NCBI RefSeq assembly: GCF_000226095.1
Contig: NC_016472.1
Location: 7,936,001 to 8,000,000 of the forward strand
DNA length: 64,000 bases
Source of the DNA: Thermothelomyces thermophilus ATCC 42464
Lineage: Eukaryota; Ascomycota; Sordariomycetes; Sordariales; Chaetomiaceae
Reading direction: 5' to 3'
The notes under the pieces were generated by a model. The model saw only the letters and a program-made list of their open reading frames with translations. It was not told the origin of the DNA and made no database searches. Below are positions 24,146-37,356 of this stretch, one piece after another. The first letter of the stretch is position 1. Each line of letters opens with the position of its first letter. A program made the translations under genes and the position numbers.

Positions 24146-24792
24146 TTACTTTGTATGTTCCTTAGCCATCTTAGCCGCTGCCGATGCGAGACCCTTCAAT
24201 GCATCGCGGCGCTTGTACTTCGCATCCTCGATGACGCCTACGCCAGAAGTTAATTAATTAATCTTACTCCAAGAGATGCCAAGAGTTCCGTAGCTTCTAA
24301 GCAGAGATTGGGAACTCACTAATGTCAGCATCGCTAGAGAACTTGGATGTCCAGCGGACAAATGTCGAGTCCGCCAACTCGCCCGAGGTGACGGCCCAGC
24401 AGCGGATCGTGCTCACGACGCTCGAGTACGGCAGTTCGGGCTCGGTACTGATGACGCTGTACGTGATGAAATGCTCCAGGTTCTATGTCCCGTCAGTGCG
24501 CCCGTCCACCCATCTTTCTTCCTTTTTTCCTTCACCCAACCCCAGGCAAGATACTCACGCTGTGCTCGTCCTGCTTCACCTCGACGACGCTACCGTCCTT
24601 GAAGGTCCACCTGACTACATCTGTCTCGCCGCTGGTGCCCTTGACATGCTCGGCCTTTGAGATGGCGGGCCAGAACTTGTCGAACTCGGGCAGCTTGATG
24701 AAGTGCCAGACGTGAGAGAGCGGAGCTCGAATGACGGCGCTCTCAATCACCTCATTCGTAGTTACGATGCCTTTCGCGCCGGAAGCGGACAT
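24146..24792 (-). CDS. SRPBCC/START-like (Bet v 1-fold) small protein
   Basis: Three exons, 24792-24559, 24482-24320 and 24237-24146, give 162 residues. The sequence follows the polyketide cyclase/dehydrase (SRPBCC) pattern: VIESAVIRAPLSHVWHFIKLPEFDKFWPAI (strand, helix-grip start), VRWTFKDGSVVEVKQDEHS, then NLEHFITYSVI, a middle strand with SSVVSTIRCWAVT, FVRWTSKFSSDADI, and a C-terminal helix of DALKGLASAAAKMAKEH. Both introns are 76-82 nt with GTGAGT donors and TAG acceptors and keep the frame. Such proteins bind hydrophobic ligands in a cavity; the ligand here is unknown. No neighbour suggests a pathway. Confidence 0.82.
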
Positions 24793-26921
24793 GGTTGAGC
24801 AGCAAGTGGCGCGTTCTTCGGAATGATGATGCTTGGTGTTATGGATCGCGGATTGCCTTGCCGTTCGATGATCGTAGAACGGTGACGTTAATAGACAAGT
24901 CGAATAATGCCTTGAGTGCTACTACTAGCTAAGTTCGCGCATCTACGAAATTTATCAATTCATAATCTGCATGGTGGATGGCATTCCACCAATGCGATAC
25001 TCGCTCCTTCCTTCAACGATGCATGCTCCCCTTCCCTACGTCATTTGACAGTCATGACATCGGTGGGGTCTCTTTCCAGCAGAAGACAGCACCTAGTTGG
25101 GACGACAACCTATGGCTAGCTAAACGGGTATTATAACGGAAGCTTAAGTAGCGGGGGGTAGCATTGCTTCTGCTCTCGAAGTCAGGTGGAGGGACGACAG
25201 GACCAACCATCACTGGTCTAATCCTTGCTCATTGGCGCGGCAGAAGCCACAAGCAACAACTCGGACGAGGCTCGAGACGAGAACAAGCTCAAATGAACCG
25301 GAAGAGAGGTGCACAGTTTACACATATACACTCCTCTCAATCCAGTAATTTCAGGAACGTGATGGTTAATCCACCTACGCAGGAGCCGGAAAAGGGTTTA
25401 TGTCGGGCCTTTGGAGGGGGGCAAAAGACTCGAGTGTAGTGTAGGCTGATCATCATTAAGGTGCACCGCTTCCGATTTCGCCCCCACAATCTCCGCGGAC
25501 TTCACCGCCCGGTTTCCGGGGCTCGTGTCTTAACACTTGCGAGTTGGTGCATGCCCCTGGGGCAAAATCGCTGTGGACGGCATCCAAATAAAAAACAGAG
25601 GGTACTCCATACATTGTGCTTTTACCTAGCAGCTGATGAAAAGCGTCAAGCACAGAGCAAGCCCATGGACCACGGATCATGCCGTACTGGTAATACAAAT
25701 GCCGAAAATCGCGCTGAGAAAGGTTGTTGTTTCCAAAAATAGACAGGTTTCGACAGTCAGTGTGGCCAGAGAGGCGTGGTGGGCTTTGTGGCTTGCAGTC
25801 AAGTTCGGCTGTGTTCTCCACTAGGAACACAAGGGGGTTCCGAGCGCGCGGGGGCTGAACGTTCCTCGAAGTTCACTAGCTAAGGTAGGTGCCTACCTAG
25901 GTATGTAGTGTATGTATGTATGTACGGTCCGTACATACTTACTTGCGCATACCTTACCTGCTCACGAATACACCAAGCAATGTATGGATGGTATGCACGT
26001 CACGGTCCGCTGGTAAATCGACCGCGGGCTGGATTGGTCCAATTCCGCGTGCATACAGAGCATCTAGACACTATTTTGTCCATCAAGATGCTCGATAAAG
26101 ATGGACGGCCAACAAAACCGAAAGTTCAGCCACGCCAACTTGCCCAAGTCTGGGGAAAGCGCTCGAGTGTTGGCAGGCACCGAAATATCGGCCCCTGCCC
26201 ACCTAAACGTAGCGTCGAGAGTGGAGTTGGCCGACGGCACGACAGGGGTTGACATCCCCAGACATCCCCCTCCAGTCTCCCCCTCCAGTGTGCGGGATTG
26301 GGTGTTACATACATCCACTACTGTTGAGACTGGGGTCCATATGTGGTTAATTCTCTCAAGATGAAGACGAGATGGCAACCAACAAGTTCACACCTACCCC
26401 TACCCTGGACTCGTGGATCTTCGCACATACTCCGTACCCCTCTCAGTTGAACCATGCCTAGGACCTTGCAACGTAATTGGATGAATAGAAGGAATGCATT
26501 AGGCTTCGCCGGGATCGAAATTGGGAGGGCGGTTTTGCGCGACTGCGGTGAGCTGTCAGACGAGTTGGACCCACAGAATGGGCTCAGCCTCCAGGCGCTG
26601 GGGAGCTGCTGATTGCAAACACATGCAGGAACTTTTAGCCGACCTTTGTCGCCAGCCTGAGTGCTGGCTGAAGTTGTGTTTTCCCTTCTCTTCGGTCTTT
26701 TTGGTTCTTTTCCCAACTTGTTTGAAGCGGATCCGACCAACCTCGTCTGAGACCTCGATCAAGTGAAAGCCAGCCTCGAGGGCGGGGGCCAAACGTGGCA
26801 TGCCACACACCCAATCTGGCGGGAGCTCTGCGAGACTTTCTCTTTGACAAGCTTGAAGAACGCAGGCTGCGCGTGCCATCGTCACTGCCACATCGAAACC
26901 GAGTGGGAGTTACTTCTCTCC
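24793..26921. other. Intergenic region (2.1 kb)
   Basis: No supported gene. It contains a palindrome-rich stretch near 25880-25940 (repeated GTAGG/CCTAC and GTATGTA patches) and a TACTCCGTA motif at 26428-26436. A 124-codon minus-strand frame at 25456-25830 has no recognisable features. Confidence 0.5.
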
Positions 26922-27881
26922 ATGGCCTGCCTCAGGACCTTACGCGCCTTCCCGGCAGCGCTTATAGCGCTGACCCTCGCCTCTGCGGTGCGAGCTCAGG
27001 CTGACGGCGTAGTCGACTTTGGATTCTACCCAGAAGGAGCGCAAGATTGTCTCTATAGCGCCGCTGATAGCTCCCGATGCGAGTCGAAGACGGTGGAAGC
27101 GACCAATGCGTGTTTCTGCCGAAATGGCGGGGACTTCATCACAACGGCTGCAGCCTGCATCGGCCGGTCATCTCGCGACGATCTGAGAACCACGTACCGG
27201 ACAATGCGAGAAGCTTGTGGCAACTCGGAGACGCCCATCACCATCACTGAAGACGAGTTCATGGAGGCTGCGGACGATTCCGGCCCGACGACAACACAGA
27301 GCTCGAGTACGGCAACTTCGAGCACAACCAGCACGGCCACAACAACATCAACATCAACACCCCCGCCGGATGACAAGGAAGATGAAGGAAGCTCCGGACT
27401 ATCCACAGCTGCTCTGGCGGGCATAATTGTCGGTGCCATTCCAGCACTCGGGCTGCTCGGCGCATTGGCGTTCATTGTGCTCAGACGGAGGAAAAAAATG
27501 GGAGAAGAGTTGCATCCCATGCTGCCGCAGCAAGCGCACCACTCGATGGCGTTCTCGGCAAGCGACGCGACGACCGCATACTACAGCAGTCCTCCGCCAG
27601 ACTCGGAGGCGTGGCCGAAGAAGGACTGGGGAGCATCGCCCGACCCACGGAGCAGCGTACGGGCCAGCGGTTTCAACTGGGAGTCGCCGTCCCATCTCGC
27701 ATATCCCGCCGCAGCGCTGGCGCCGTCACCCCCCTTGCAGATCCAGGAACTGGACGGGCGACAGCATTTCCCGCCGGGTTCAACTGAGGCGCCAGTCGAG
27801 ATGGGGGGCTCGCCAGTTACGACGTCGCCACCACCTTCTCGAGCCGGCCAGTACCAGCCATATAACCCTGGGCATCAATGA
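26922..27881 (+). CDS. Secreted single-pass membrane protein with Thr/Ser stalk
   Basis: Intronless, 319 residues. The start MACLRTLRAFPAALIALTLA gives a signal peptide ending near ASAVRAQ. A small ectodomain of about 90 residues follows, with Cys-rich spacing (QDCLYSA, SRCESK, ACFCRNGGDF, AAACIG, EACGN). A Thr/Ser stalk comes next (TTTQSSSTATSSTTSTATTT), then one transmembrane helix at about 160-185 (STAALAGIIVGAIPALGLLG) followed by the stop-transfer RRRKK. A Pro-rich cytosolic tail of about 130 residues ends the protein. This architecture is common among fungal wall-stress sensors and cell-surface proteins of unknown role. The ATG was chosen because it begins the signal peptide. Function is not assigned. 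Confidence 0.82.
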   Translation: MACLRTLRAFPAALIALTLASAVRAQADGVVDFGFYPEGAQDCLYSAADSSRCESKTVEATNACFCRNGGDFITTAAACIGRSSRDDLRTTYRTMREACGNSETPITITEDEFMEAADDSGPTTTQSSSTATSSTTSTATTTSTSTPPPDDKEDEGSSGLSTAALAGIIVGAIPALGLLGALAFIVLRRRKKMGEELHPMLPQQAHHSMAFSASDATTAYYSSPPPDSEAWPKKDWGASPDPRSSVRASGFNWESPSHLAYPAAALAPSPPLQIQELDGRQHFPPGSTEAPVEMGGSPVTTSPPPSRAGQYQPYNPGHQ

Positions 27882-29518
27882 TTCCGGGCCAGGACCAGGC
27901 CAAGCATAGTGTAAAAAAAATCGATATGCGGCGTGGTCGCTCCGCTAGGTCGCAGTGAGGAAGCGGCGGTGAGACAGATGCGAAACCCGGGCCTCTCCAA
28001 TGGATTTGTTTGTACGAGCTATGACGGCGGCGGCGTCTTGATTGTACGGAGTACAGGATGGTACATACCAGTGCGCAGGTGGCGGGATGGTCGACATTCA
28101 AGGCGGTCAACCCACGGCGCCTCACCGAGTTGGCGGTTGGCTTTTTTTTCCCGTGCAGCGTGGGGTTTTAGATTTCTTGGTTACGAGGACGGTGACTGGC
28201 TGGCGCTTGGTCGAGAACTGATCGGGACGCTTGGGTGCATGCAGAGCTTCTGGGAGTTCTGATTTGAATTGTATACCCTGATTTGACCGTCAACAACTGG
28301 AATAACCCGCCGGCAGATGCGGGGCCTCGCTGAGATGGCACGCAAACCTGCAGCATGCAGCACTGCATGTATGCAATCTGCCATCTGAGGAGCATTCAAG
28401 AGGGACAAAGAAGAATATCTGATGCGATTTGCATCGGTCAAAGTTGAAATCGTACGAGTAATTTATGTGTGTCTTAGGCGGTACTCGTAAATGCGAGGTA
28501 CTGTAATGTGCCTACTCGATATCCGGTTAGCTCCACTCCAAGTGGCCGTAGTACCTGCCGAGTAGGGAACGAATGTATGTACGGAGTAGGTACAGTACCT
28601 CCGCAAGGTAACCGTACCTGCCTCTATTTCCATACCGCTTTAGATACGGTACCTTTGCCTTCCTCGTCATGTAATATCTGCACAATACATACATGGAGTG
28701 CCCTTGCTGGTTGCACCTCGACGACCAGACGGGCAATTACGCTTTATCTCGGGTATACTCTGTACCTTCAGCAGATACATGGAGGCAGGCACCCTGATGG
28801 CCTGATCAGCCCTGAGGCTTCTGTATTCCCGCTGGTGCGGCGCCGGTGGATCTCTCCCCATCTTGCCGTGGAGTTGATCGTTTGTTGGATCCACGCGTAA
28901 GACCCAACCCTATCTGCACACCCAAGTTGGTCATCGGGTATATCTCCCGAAACACCCGCATTTCGACATCTCGGCCCCTCGCCTGCATACCTACGATCCA
29001 AAGACTGCCGGCTTCAGGACCAACCCGCGCTAGCCGCCCACGACCGATAAATGTGCATTGGAAGAGTCGTGCTACCTCCGGATAGTTTGAGGTTGGTTGC
29101 TGCAGGTTGCACGGCACCTGCCATCATCCATTGCCCTCAGGTATTCTTTGCTTTGACCTTCTCTGTATGGCCTCATGCTCTTTCCCAGTTGCACGCACAC
29201 GCAGGACTGTCGGTGAAGACGGAGATTTGACAACAGTCCCTGAAGGTTTTCCTCCCCCCGCTCCGCCGCTCTTTTTCCTCCGATCGCGGGTGCACATCCC
29301 GGACAGGTAACGCTTGGCGGGTCTCAGCGTTGTCCACCTCTCCCTGTTTACAGTCTTATACCTCCCTGTCAAATGTCCCTTGCATAGATTCCGCTCCCCC
29401 CCACCCCCTCCTCGTCCTCTCCTTTTCTCTCTCTTTGTCTTTTTTCTTTTTCTTTTTCTTTTGGCAACTGGCACCCAGGCGCCGGCCGGTTCAACCATCA
29501 CAATAAGCCCATCGCCTC
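27882..29518. other. Intergenic region (1.6 kb)
   Basis: No supported gene. Two copies of TACGGAGTA occur at 28045-28053 and 28580-28588, together with many GTACCT/AGGTAC patches. A pyrimidine-rich stretch at about 29395-29465 lies just before the ABCC start codon. Confidence 0.55.
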
Positions 29519-32500
29519 ATGGCTGCCATCTCTCCTGTTCCCGGATGGCGGGATACGTTATGGCCCTGTTATAGCTGCTGCAGGAAGATCTGGGTAAGTT
29601 GGAATTGCGCCAAACCCTCTGCAACCCTTCCGCCCGTCACGCGCGCTAACACGTGCGCCCGCAGATACCTTCCCTCGGACAGTTTAATCCACAATGTTTG
29701 GGCGTAATTGGCCACATCCCTCTTTGGGCTGCTGTCCTGACGGTGACGTTTCGCTACGGGCTCCGCCCTGCGTGGTCCGCCTACCGACCCATCTGGCTGC
29801 GCAGGTTCGCAGCTGAGAAACATGTGCTGCCGTCCAGCGTGCCGGACCAGGAGTCTGGCACAAGCGGTTCCTTCCGCAAATCCTGGACCGCTTGGAATGG
29901 GGCTCTTCTGTTTCTGAATCTTGCTGCCGCGTTTCTGGGCGTCGGTGGCGCTTTGGCCTGGCCAGAGCATGCTCACTTATCGCTGATCCCCGTTGTCCCT
30001 AGCGTGAGTTTGCCCGTATCAGAGCAAATCTCCCCGGCCGCGCTGATCCTGGTTGTACAGATCATGTCGGTTATCGTGCTCGCAGTTGAGCGTCCCAGAA
30101 CCACCCCGGGATCTGTCTTCATCATCAACGGTATTCTTCTCCTCGCTATGATGGCGATCTTGGCGCTGGTGCCCGGTGCATTCCCCGCTGTCTGGCTCCG
30201 CACCCTGGCATGGATAGCCGGCGTTGGCCTGCCCCTGGCCTCCGTTGTGGTGATGCTCAACATGCCCCTGAGAGACCCACTGCTGGATAGCACCGGAATC
30301 GGAAAGCCGTTCGCTGAGCCCACTGCCGCCCTCCGAAGCCCCGAGGACATCATCACCTTGTGGCAGTGGATGACAGTGTCGTGGATGGGACCTCTCATTA
30401 AGATTGGCTACCAAAGACAGCTCGAGGAAGAAGACATCTGGTCCCTTCCGTATGAGTATCAGCACAGTAGACTTCATATCCTCTTCCGAGAACTTCCAGG
30501 CACCGTCTTGGCTAGGCTGCTCAAGGCCAACGGTCTGGATCTCGTCATAACTACAGCCCTTGGCATCCTCCAAACTTTTCTCGAGTCAGCGGAGCCCGTC
30601 CTGCTCAAGCAGCTGCTAGCGGCGTTGACCGCTACTGAGCCAAATGTTCGCGCCGCTACGGTGTACGCCGGGATCACCCTGTTGTCGAGGTTGATCAAGA
30701 TGCAACTGGGCGTGTTCAACCTTTGGTATAGTCGACACACCTATGAAAGGGCACGGGGCGTGCTCATTACCATGATCCACGAGAAAACGCTAAGGAGGAA
30801 GGCCTACACGTTTCCCAGCAGCCACGAGCTTCCTCCGAGCCAGGCTGGGGAGCAGCAACAAGAGCCCTTCTCTCCCACACCCGGCATTTCCACCTCGACG
30901 ACCCTCACGGACGAAGAGGCTAGCATCAACGACAATGACGGCGGCGACGGGCGCTCCACCAGCTCACAAACTTCCAAGTTCCAAAAACTCAAATCCTTCG
31001 TCCATCACGGCTACACCAAGCTCAAACCGCGGCATCCACCTCCAAAGCCTGACCCCGCCACCTTCACTCCGGCCTCAACGGGCAAAGTTCTTAACCTCCT
31101 CCGGAACGACGCGTATGAGATTGCCCAACGCTTCTGGGACGCTCCCTCCATCACCACCACGCCTCTCAGCCTGATCTTTTCGCTCATTCTCATTTGGCGC
31201 ATTCTTGGCCCCGCCTGCCTCATCGGACTTTTGGTCCTACTCGCCGGCATGGCCGCCAATGTCTTCCTCATGCGTCTCTTGCTCGGCATTGAGCGCGTCC
31301 GCCGCGAGCTCACCGACACCAAACTGCAGCGCACCAGCCAGTTCGTCGAGGCTATCCGCCACCTGCGTTGGTACGACTGGCAAGGCGCCTGGCTCGACAC
31401 CATCATGGCCAGCCGCCGGGATGAGCTGCGCAAGAGGGTCCACAGCAGCGTCGTCCTCAAGGCCATTGCCCTCGTCAACACACTGGCGGCCTACCTGTTC
31501 CCCGTCGCCGGCTTCTGGGCATTCACCGTTGTCAGCGGGCGGCGGCTGACCGTAGACGTTGCGTTCCCGGCGCTTGACTTGTTCACCATGTTGCAGACGA
31601 GCTTGAGGGAGCTGCCGGACTTGATAACGATCCTTTTGAGCAGCCGTGTCGCTCTGGGCAGGGTAGAGGCGTTTATGCGGGAGCCGGAAAAGGAGGATTT
31701 GGTGATGGATGGGGATGGCGTCGGGAACGGTGCGGTAGGAGAGGCGATGGTGGGCCCGCCGGAGGGAGAGCCCGAGATCGTACTGACGGACGCCTCTTTC
31801 TCGTGGCCTGGATCTGCGAAGAAGGTGCTGAGGGATGTGTCCGTCACCTGCGGGCCGGGCTTGACGGTGGTCTGCGGCAAGGTTGGGATCGGCAAGACGG
31901 CGCTGCTGCAGGCGATGCTGGGAGAGCTGGACCAGCACGGCGGCGAGCGGACCGTGCCGGCCGAGATGATCGGGTACTGCGCCCAGACGCCCTGGCTTGA
32001 GAGCATGAGCATTCGACAGAACATTCTCCTCTCGGCGGTCTACGACAAGGCCCGGTTCGAGCAGGTCATCGATGCGTGCTGTCTGCGGGACGACCTCAAT
32101 ATGTTCCGAAGCAAGGATCTCACTCTGATTGGGGAGAACGGCGTCGGGCTGTCGGGAGGTCAGCGGGCGCGCGTGGCACTGGCCAGGGCCATTTACAGCC
32201 AGGCGCGCATCTTGTTGCTCGACGACCCCATCGCGGCCTTGGATCACCATACGGCTAGCGCCATCGTGCGGAACCTCTTTGGGTCGAAGAATTCGTCTCT
32301 TACGGCCGGCCGGCTCGTCATTTTTGTCACCCATCGAGTGGACATCATCATGCCATATGCAGACGAGGTCATTGAGGTTGGCCGGGGAGGCCGGGTGCAT
32401 ACTTTCGACAAGGAGGAACTGCGAAAGCACGGGGAGGAGCTGGAGTACCTGGCCGAGCTTGCCAATGCTGCGGCTGCCCCCGGTAACGACAGTGCGGCGG

Positions 32501-34413
32501 CTTGCGAGGAAGAGGAGCCGATTCCGGACAAGTTTATCGAGGACGAGCGGCGTGTACAAGGAGGCGTCATGGCCTCGGTGTATTGGCAGTATGTCAAGGC
32601 TGGGAAGCTCCGCTGGTGGGCCACCATGATCGGCTTCTTTGCCTTGTTTCGCTTCTTTGCAGTGGCATACAACTGGTTTCTCAAGGAATGGGGCGAGCAG
32701 TACCAGAAAACGTCCCTTGGGTCCATCTACAGCATCGAAGTTGCTGGTCTCGGGAGCGACGTGGAGAGCTTGGGAGTGCATAACCTCGCTCAAACCCTCA
32801 ACAAATCGTCGGCGAGCCACTGGCTCGAGTTTGGACGTTGGCTGCCACCACCCGGCGAAGATGTCCGCCCGTGGCTCCTTGGGTTCCTTGTCCTGTCTCT
32901 AGCTCAGGTGCTGGTCCAGACTTGCTCGGACGCGGCACTTGTAGTCATTGTCTACAAGGCCGGCAAGAATCTGTTTGAAAGGGCCATGGGACGAGTGGCC
33001 AACGCTACCTTCCGCTTCTACGACGTCACGCCAGTCGGTCGGCTGATGAACAGGCTAACATCGGACATGGGAACCGTCGACGGACAGATCGCACAGCAGC
33101 TGGTCATGGTGGCCTGGTACTCGGTCGCCTGGCTGTCCTCGATGATCGTTATAGCCGGGGCGACGCCGACCTTTTTGGTTATGAGCGGCGCCATGACCGT
33201 CACGTTTGTTATGATCTTCAACCGCTTCCTACCGGCTTCCCAGTCCCTCCGCCGGCTGGAGACAGTGTATCTGTCACCGCTGTTCTCCAACTTTGGCACC
33301 CTTGTCGAAGGACTGACCACCGTGCGTGCCTTCCGGTCCGAGCCGCACTTTCAGAACCGCATCATTACGAACGCAGATGCCTTTCAGAAGATGGACCACA
33401 TGTACTGGTGCCTTCAGACATGGCTACAGTTCCGCTTCGACCTGCTGTCGGCAGTCAGCTCCTTCACCTTGGCCTTGACGGCCATCCTCTCAGGTCTCTC
33501 GAGTGGGACCGTCGGCTTTGTGCTGGCCTCAGCCTCTAGCTTTGTCCAATCCACCCACCAGCTCTGCCGTCGCTACGGCGAGATGCAAATGCAGTTCGTC
33601 AGTGTCGAGCGCGTCGTGGAGCTCCTCGACCTCGACCAGGAACCACAAGGGCCTGTGAAGCCGCCGGCCTCGTGGCCGCACTACGGCGACGACATCGTGT
33701 TCGACAACGTCACCCTCCGCTACGCGCCCACTCTGAACCCCGTGCTCAAGAACCTTACCTTTACAATCCCCGGGGGCGCAAACGTAGCCGTGACGGGGCG
33801 TACCGGCTCCGGAAAGAGCACGCTCGCGCTCAGCCTGCTCGGCACACTTCACGCCGACGCAGAAACGGGCGGCAGCATCCGCATTGGCGCGATCGACCTC
33901 GCAACCGTCGATAAGCACGCCCTCCGTCACAACATCACCTTTGTCGCGCAGGACCCGGTGCTGTTCCCGGGCACGCTGCGCGACAACCTTGACCCGCTGG
34001 GGGAGAGCGACGAGGCAGAGAGAGCTGACGTGCTCCGCCGCGTGCTAGGGGGTCCATGCGGGTCGGAAAGCAACAGCGGCAGCTTCACGCTCGACAGCCG
34101 CGTCGACGGCGGCGGCAAGAACCTATCGCAGGGCCAGCGGCAACTGATTGGGTTGGGCCGTGCGATCCTTCGGCGGAGCCCTGTCGTCATCATGGACGAG
34201 GCGACGGCGTCCATCGACGGCGAGACGGCAGCGTATATACAGCAGCTACTGCGGGAGGAGCTCAAGCATAGCACAGTAATCACGATTGCGCACAAGGCGG
34301 AGGCGGTGAAGGACTGCGATTTTGAGATCGTCTTGGACCAGGGGCAGGTCTTGAGGGCTGGGCCGAGAGGCTCAAGGTTGTTGCAGCAGCAGCAGCAGCA
34401 GCGGGTCGCATGA
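29519..34413 (+). CDS. ABC transporter, subfamily C (MRP/YOR1/bile-pigment type)
   Basis: Exons are 29519-29593 and 29665-34413 (1,607 residues), a full-length ABCC protein. The 71-nt intron (GTAAGT to CGCAG) joins CCRKIW to IPSLGQF. A five-helix-like TMD0 (about 30-220) precedes two TMD-NBD units. NBD1 has Walker A GKVGIGKT (about 763), signature LSGGQRARVALARA (about 854) and Walker B LLLDDPIAALD, in which Asp replaces the catalytic Glu as is usual in ABCC. NBD2 has GRTGSGKST (about 1403), LSQGQRQLIGLGRA and VIMDEATASID with an intact Glu. A Ser/Thr/acidic insert at about 410-460 interrupts TMD1. The C-terminus ends in a short Gln run. Predicted role: ATP-driven export or vacuolar sequestration of conjugates or xenobiotics. 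Substrate unknown; no biosynthetic cluster beside it. Confidence 0.92.
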
Positions 34414-37356
34414 GGTTGCACGTGGTTATGGCTTTTCAAAATGGGAATGGTTGTTTTCTGGCAAAGTAGCGGTTCAAGAGTAGGCATAGACAACAAGGGC
34501 GTTATTAATACGCAAGGGTATTTGGGCAGCGTTACTTCGTACATACAACAAGAGAACTTTTGATTGAATTTGAATCGAGTGTATAATTTACTTAACTCTT
34601 AATTTTATCCGTAGCTTGGCGGGAAAGGGTAAGATGAAGTGTGCTGATGACTAAACGACGACACAAAGGGCGCCCAGATATCATCTAATGTGAGATAGTT
34701 GAGGTGTTCTCAGCTTGCCCCATAATTCAGATCATGACATTATTCCATCTCTCGCTTCAAGCCACATAATCAGGGGAGCTCGAATCTAGATCGCTCGCCA
34801 ACCGACGATGATCAAGCGATCAATCAAGGAATGACGACGACACGAGGACACCTCTTCCTCATCCAGTGAACATTGGTACTGTCCACATATTATTTACATG
34901 CATCTTAAGTATCCTGACAACGTAACTAGGTATTAGTAGAGGACTGGTACAGCCCAACAATTTCAAATCTCCTGCCCCAGCAGGTTAAACCCCGACATAG
35001 CGTTCTCCGCATCTACAATGCTTTAACTGTTTGCTGGATGCGAATCGTCCTTTTGAATGCTCACCATCCTCCATGCCGGGTGGCTGTCCTATTTGCTTTC
35101 GAGAACGAGCTTGAGCCGTCACCGAGCCGAACACACACTCTGTTGGTTCATTTCTATCCTTTTTTCCCTTTGTTCCTTCGAAGATGAGGTGCTGAGGCCT
35201 GTTGAGTCTTTCGGTGAATGAATAACGGCTCAAGTGGAAACTACCTGTAGTGAGGAGGAAGGGGGGTGCACTGAAGCGGAGCCTTATTAATTAGAAAACC
35301 GGTGACTCGGTATCCTGCCCATTATCGAGTCTTCCATTCAGTTGCCAATCCGGATTGTCCTTGAGAGAGGGACGTAGGTAGGTAGGTAGACCTTTAGTTT
35401 ACGAGCTTGTTGGCTTGCTGGCTTGCTGGCACAGCAACCCGGCCGGTAAGGCCCAGAGAAGCCGGCGAGGTTCCGCCTATTGTCCCGCAAGCAAGTGGGG
35501 GGGAAGCGAAGCCTAGGTCGGTCGCGCTTGCAAGGATTCGTAAGGATTTAGTTATTCGGGGATTGACAACCGGGACATGCCACCATCTGCAGGTTTGAAA
35601 GAAAGACGATATAATACGAGACCAACTGTGGCAAGGCCAATCCATTCCTGATGGCGGAGTCTTACGCAGCAAATAGTGGAATAAGAAGGGAAATGGATTC
35701 TAGTAGGCGTCATATCAGAAGCCTTCCAAGCTCGTGTTGACCTTCTATGACGGAGGGATAGGCCGTTGCTGAGTCAGAGCAATACGGTGCTTGAAAGGCA
35801 CTTACATCATACACCAGACGGAGTTCGTGGCCCGCTGACTCGGAGCACCTCGGCGGCGGCGTATCCAACTGGCCGGCGGACAATCTCCACATCTTCATCT
35901 GTACTCCGTAGTCTACCCAGTATAATCCGTAATTACTTGTGGCGGGTTTGTATGTCGCATTTGTGTGTCGCACCCCGTCGTACGACATAAATTGTAGTGT
36001 CCGAGGCCAGGGGACGTCTTCAAGTCTCGCGCTTTGATGCTCTGCGATCTCAAGAGAGTAATTAGAAGGGCGACAAGAATCTCTGAGGGCGGATTATAGC
36101 GACTTCCCAAATATGCCGTCCCGAACCTACATTAGCAGTTCCACTTGACGGGCTCGGGTACCCGCTCCACGAGCAGTGTTAATTCGAAATTCCTGCGTAC
36201 CTGTGTGTTTGCGTACCTGTGTGGTTGCTGGAGTAGTGTATACAGTAATCATTTAATCCGCACAAACTGTGATCTTATGTAGCACGAAACAGAGACTAAT
36301 TATGGGAAAGCATGGTTCCTTCCTTTCAAAAGAGGGAACGTTACAGGGGAGGGTCTCGATATTGGCGGCTGGCAAGCGGCCAGCTCAACTGATTCTGCGT
36401 TTGCCTCCTTCCGAGCCGTTTGCACGATAAAGAGGGGCCGCTCTTGCTTCTGATTCGGTGGCGCGGTTAAGAGATTCGGTCACTGCGGGTCGCCCAGGCT
36501 GCCATCCAGATCCACCTTCCCAAGTTCTTGGTGCTTCTGGTCGGTTTGTCAATTCTTTATTGCATTTCTTGCAGGGGGTTTAACCGGATCGGACGGCTGA
36601 TAGTGCGCGCTATGCGAATCGATCGGCCACGTCGGAGCTTCCCTCAAGCTCTTGGCTGCGTCCAATGCTACCCATGGTGGCCTTTACACTAAGCTTCCAT
36701 CGAGCGCGTGCCTGGTCTCCGTTGACTGGTTTCCTGGCCACCATCGTGAAGTGGGCCCAGCTCTCTTGAGGCGTCTTTAGCCTATCCCGACCGCTCTCCC
36801 GTCATTGCGGCCAAAACCCCGATTCGTTCGTTGACCAGCGCCTGCCCAAATCGGTGTGAATACGAGATGACCCCTCGAGTTTGAGCTGGGCCGCTCTCTG
36901 GGCACGTCATTGGCGTGGGTATGCCATGGATACGCTACGTGGATGCCCCCGAGGTTTCGTTTTGTTTTGCTGGGTTGGGATTCGTTCGGGTTCGGGCCAC
37001 CCCTCTCATCCATGAGCAGTACCTGGCCTGGTCATGTAATCCGCACACACATACATGATTTCGTATGTACCAAAGACTTGGCCCCAGAGCCTCCACTGGT
37101 GTCGTGTGTGTATCTTATCCCGTATTCCAGACGCAGTGGCAAAGGTCCAACGAGGCTGGTTCAGTCTGGTGGGATGATAAAGACGACGCACCGACCTCGG
37201 GAGGAACGCCTTCGTTCACTTTCACTCGCTTTCATGACCACTCCCACGGTGGACATGCTGCTCTAATAATACTCTTTGGGGCTTCCACAGTCGCTCGCTC
37301 ATACGTGCACTTGTACCCATTCCGCTCGCTCAACATAGCACCTTTCCCCCGCAGCC
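34414..37356. other. Intergenic region (2.9 kb)
   Basis: Long, moderately AT-rich spacer with no gene I can support. It contains short GTAGGTAGGTAG patches near 35375 and a TACTCCGTA motif at 35902-35910. The last few hundred bases are pyrimidine-rich and probably form the promoter and 5' UTR of the Thr-rich wall protein. Confidence 0.5.

Noticed and set aside
25456-25830. 124-codon minus-strand frame as a possible gene
   Set aside because: No domain, signal peptide or splice context; similar chance frames are common in this GC range.
31237-32820. Long 527-codon minus-strand open frame
   Set aside because: It is a shadow of the ABCC transporter coding strand; its composition is the antisense of conserved NBD1 and linker.
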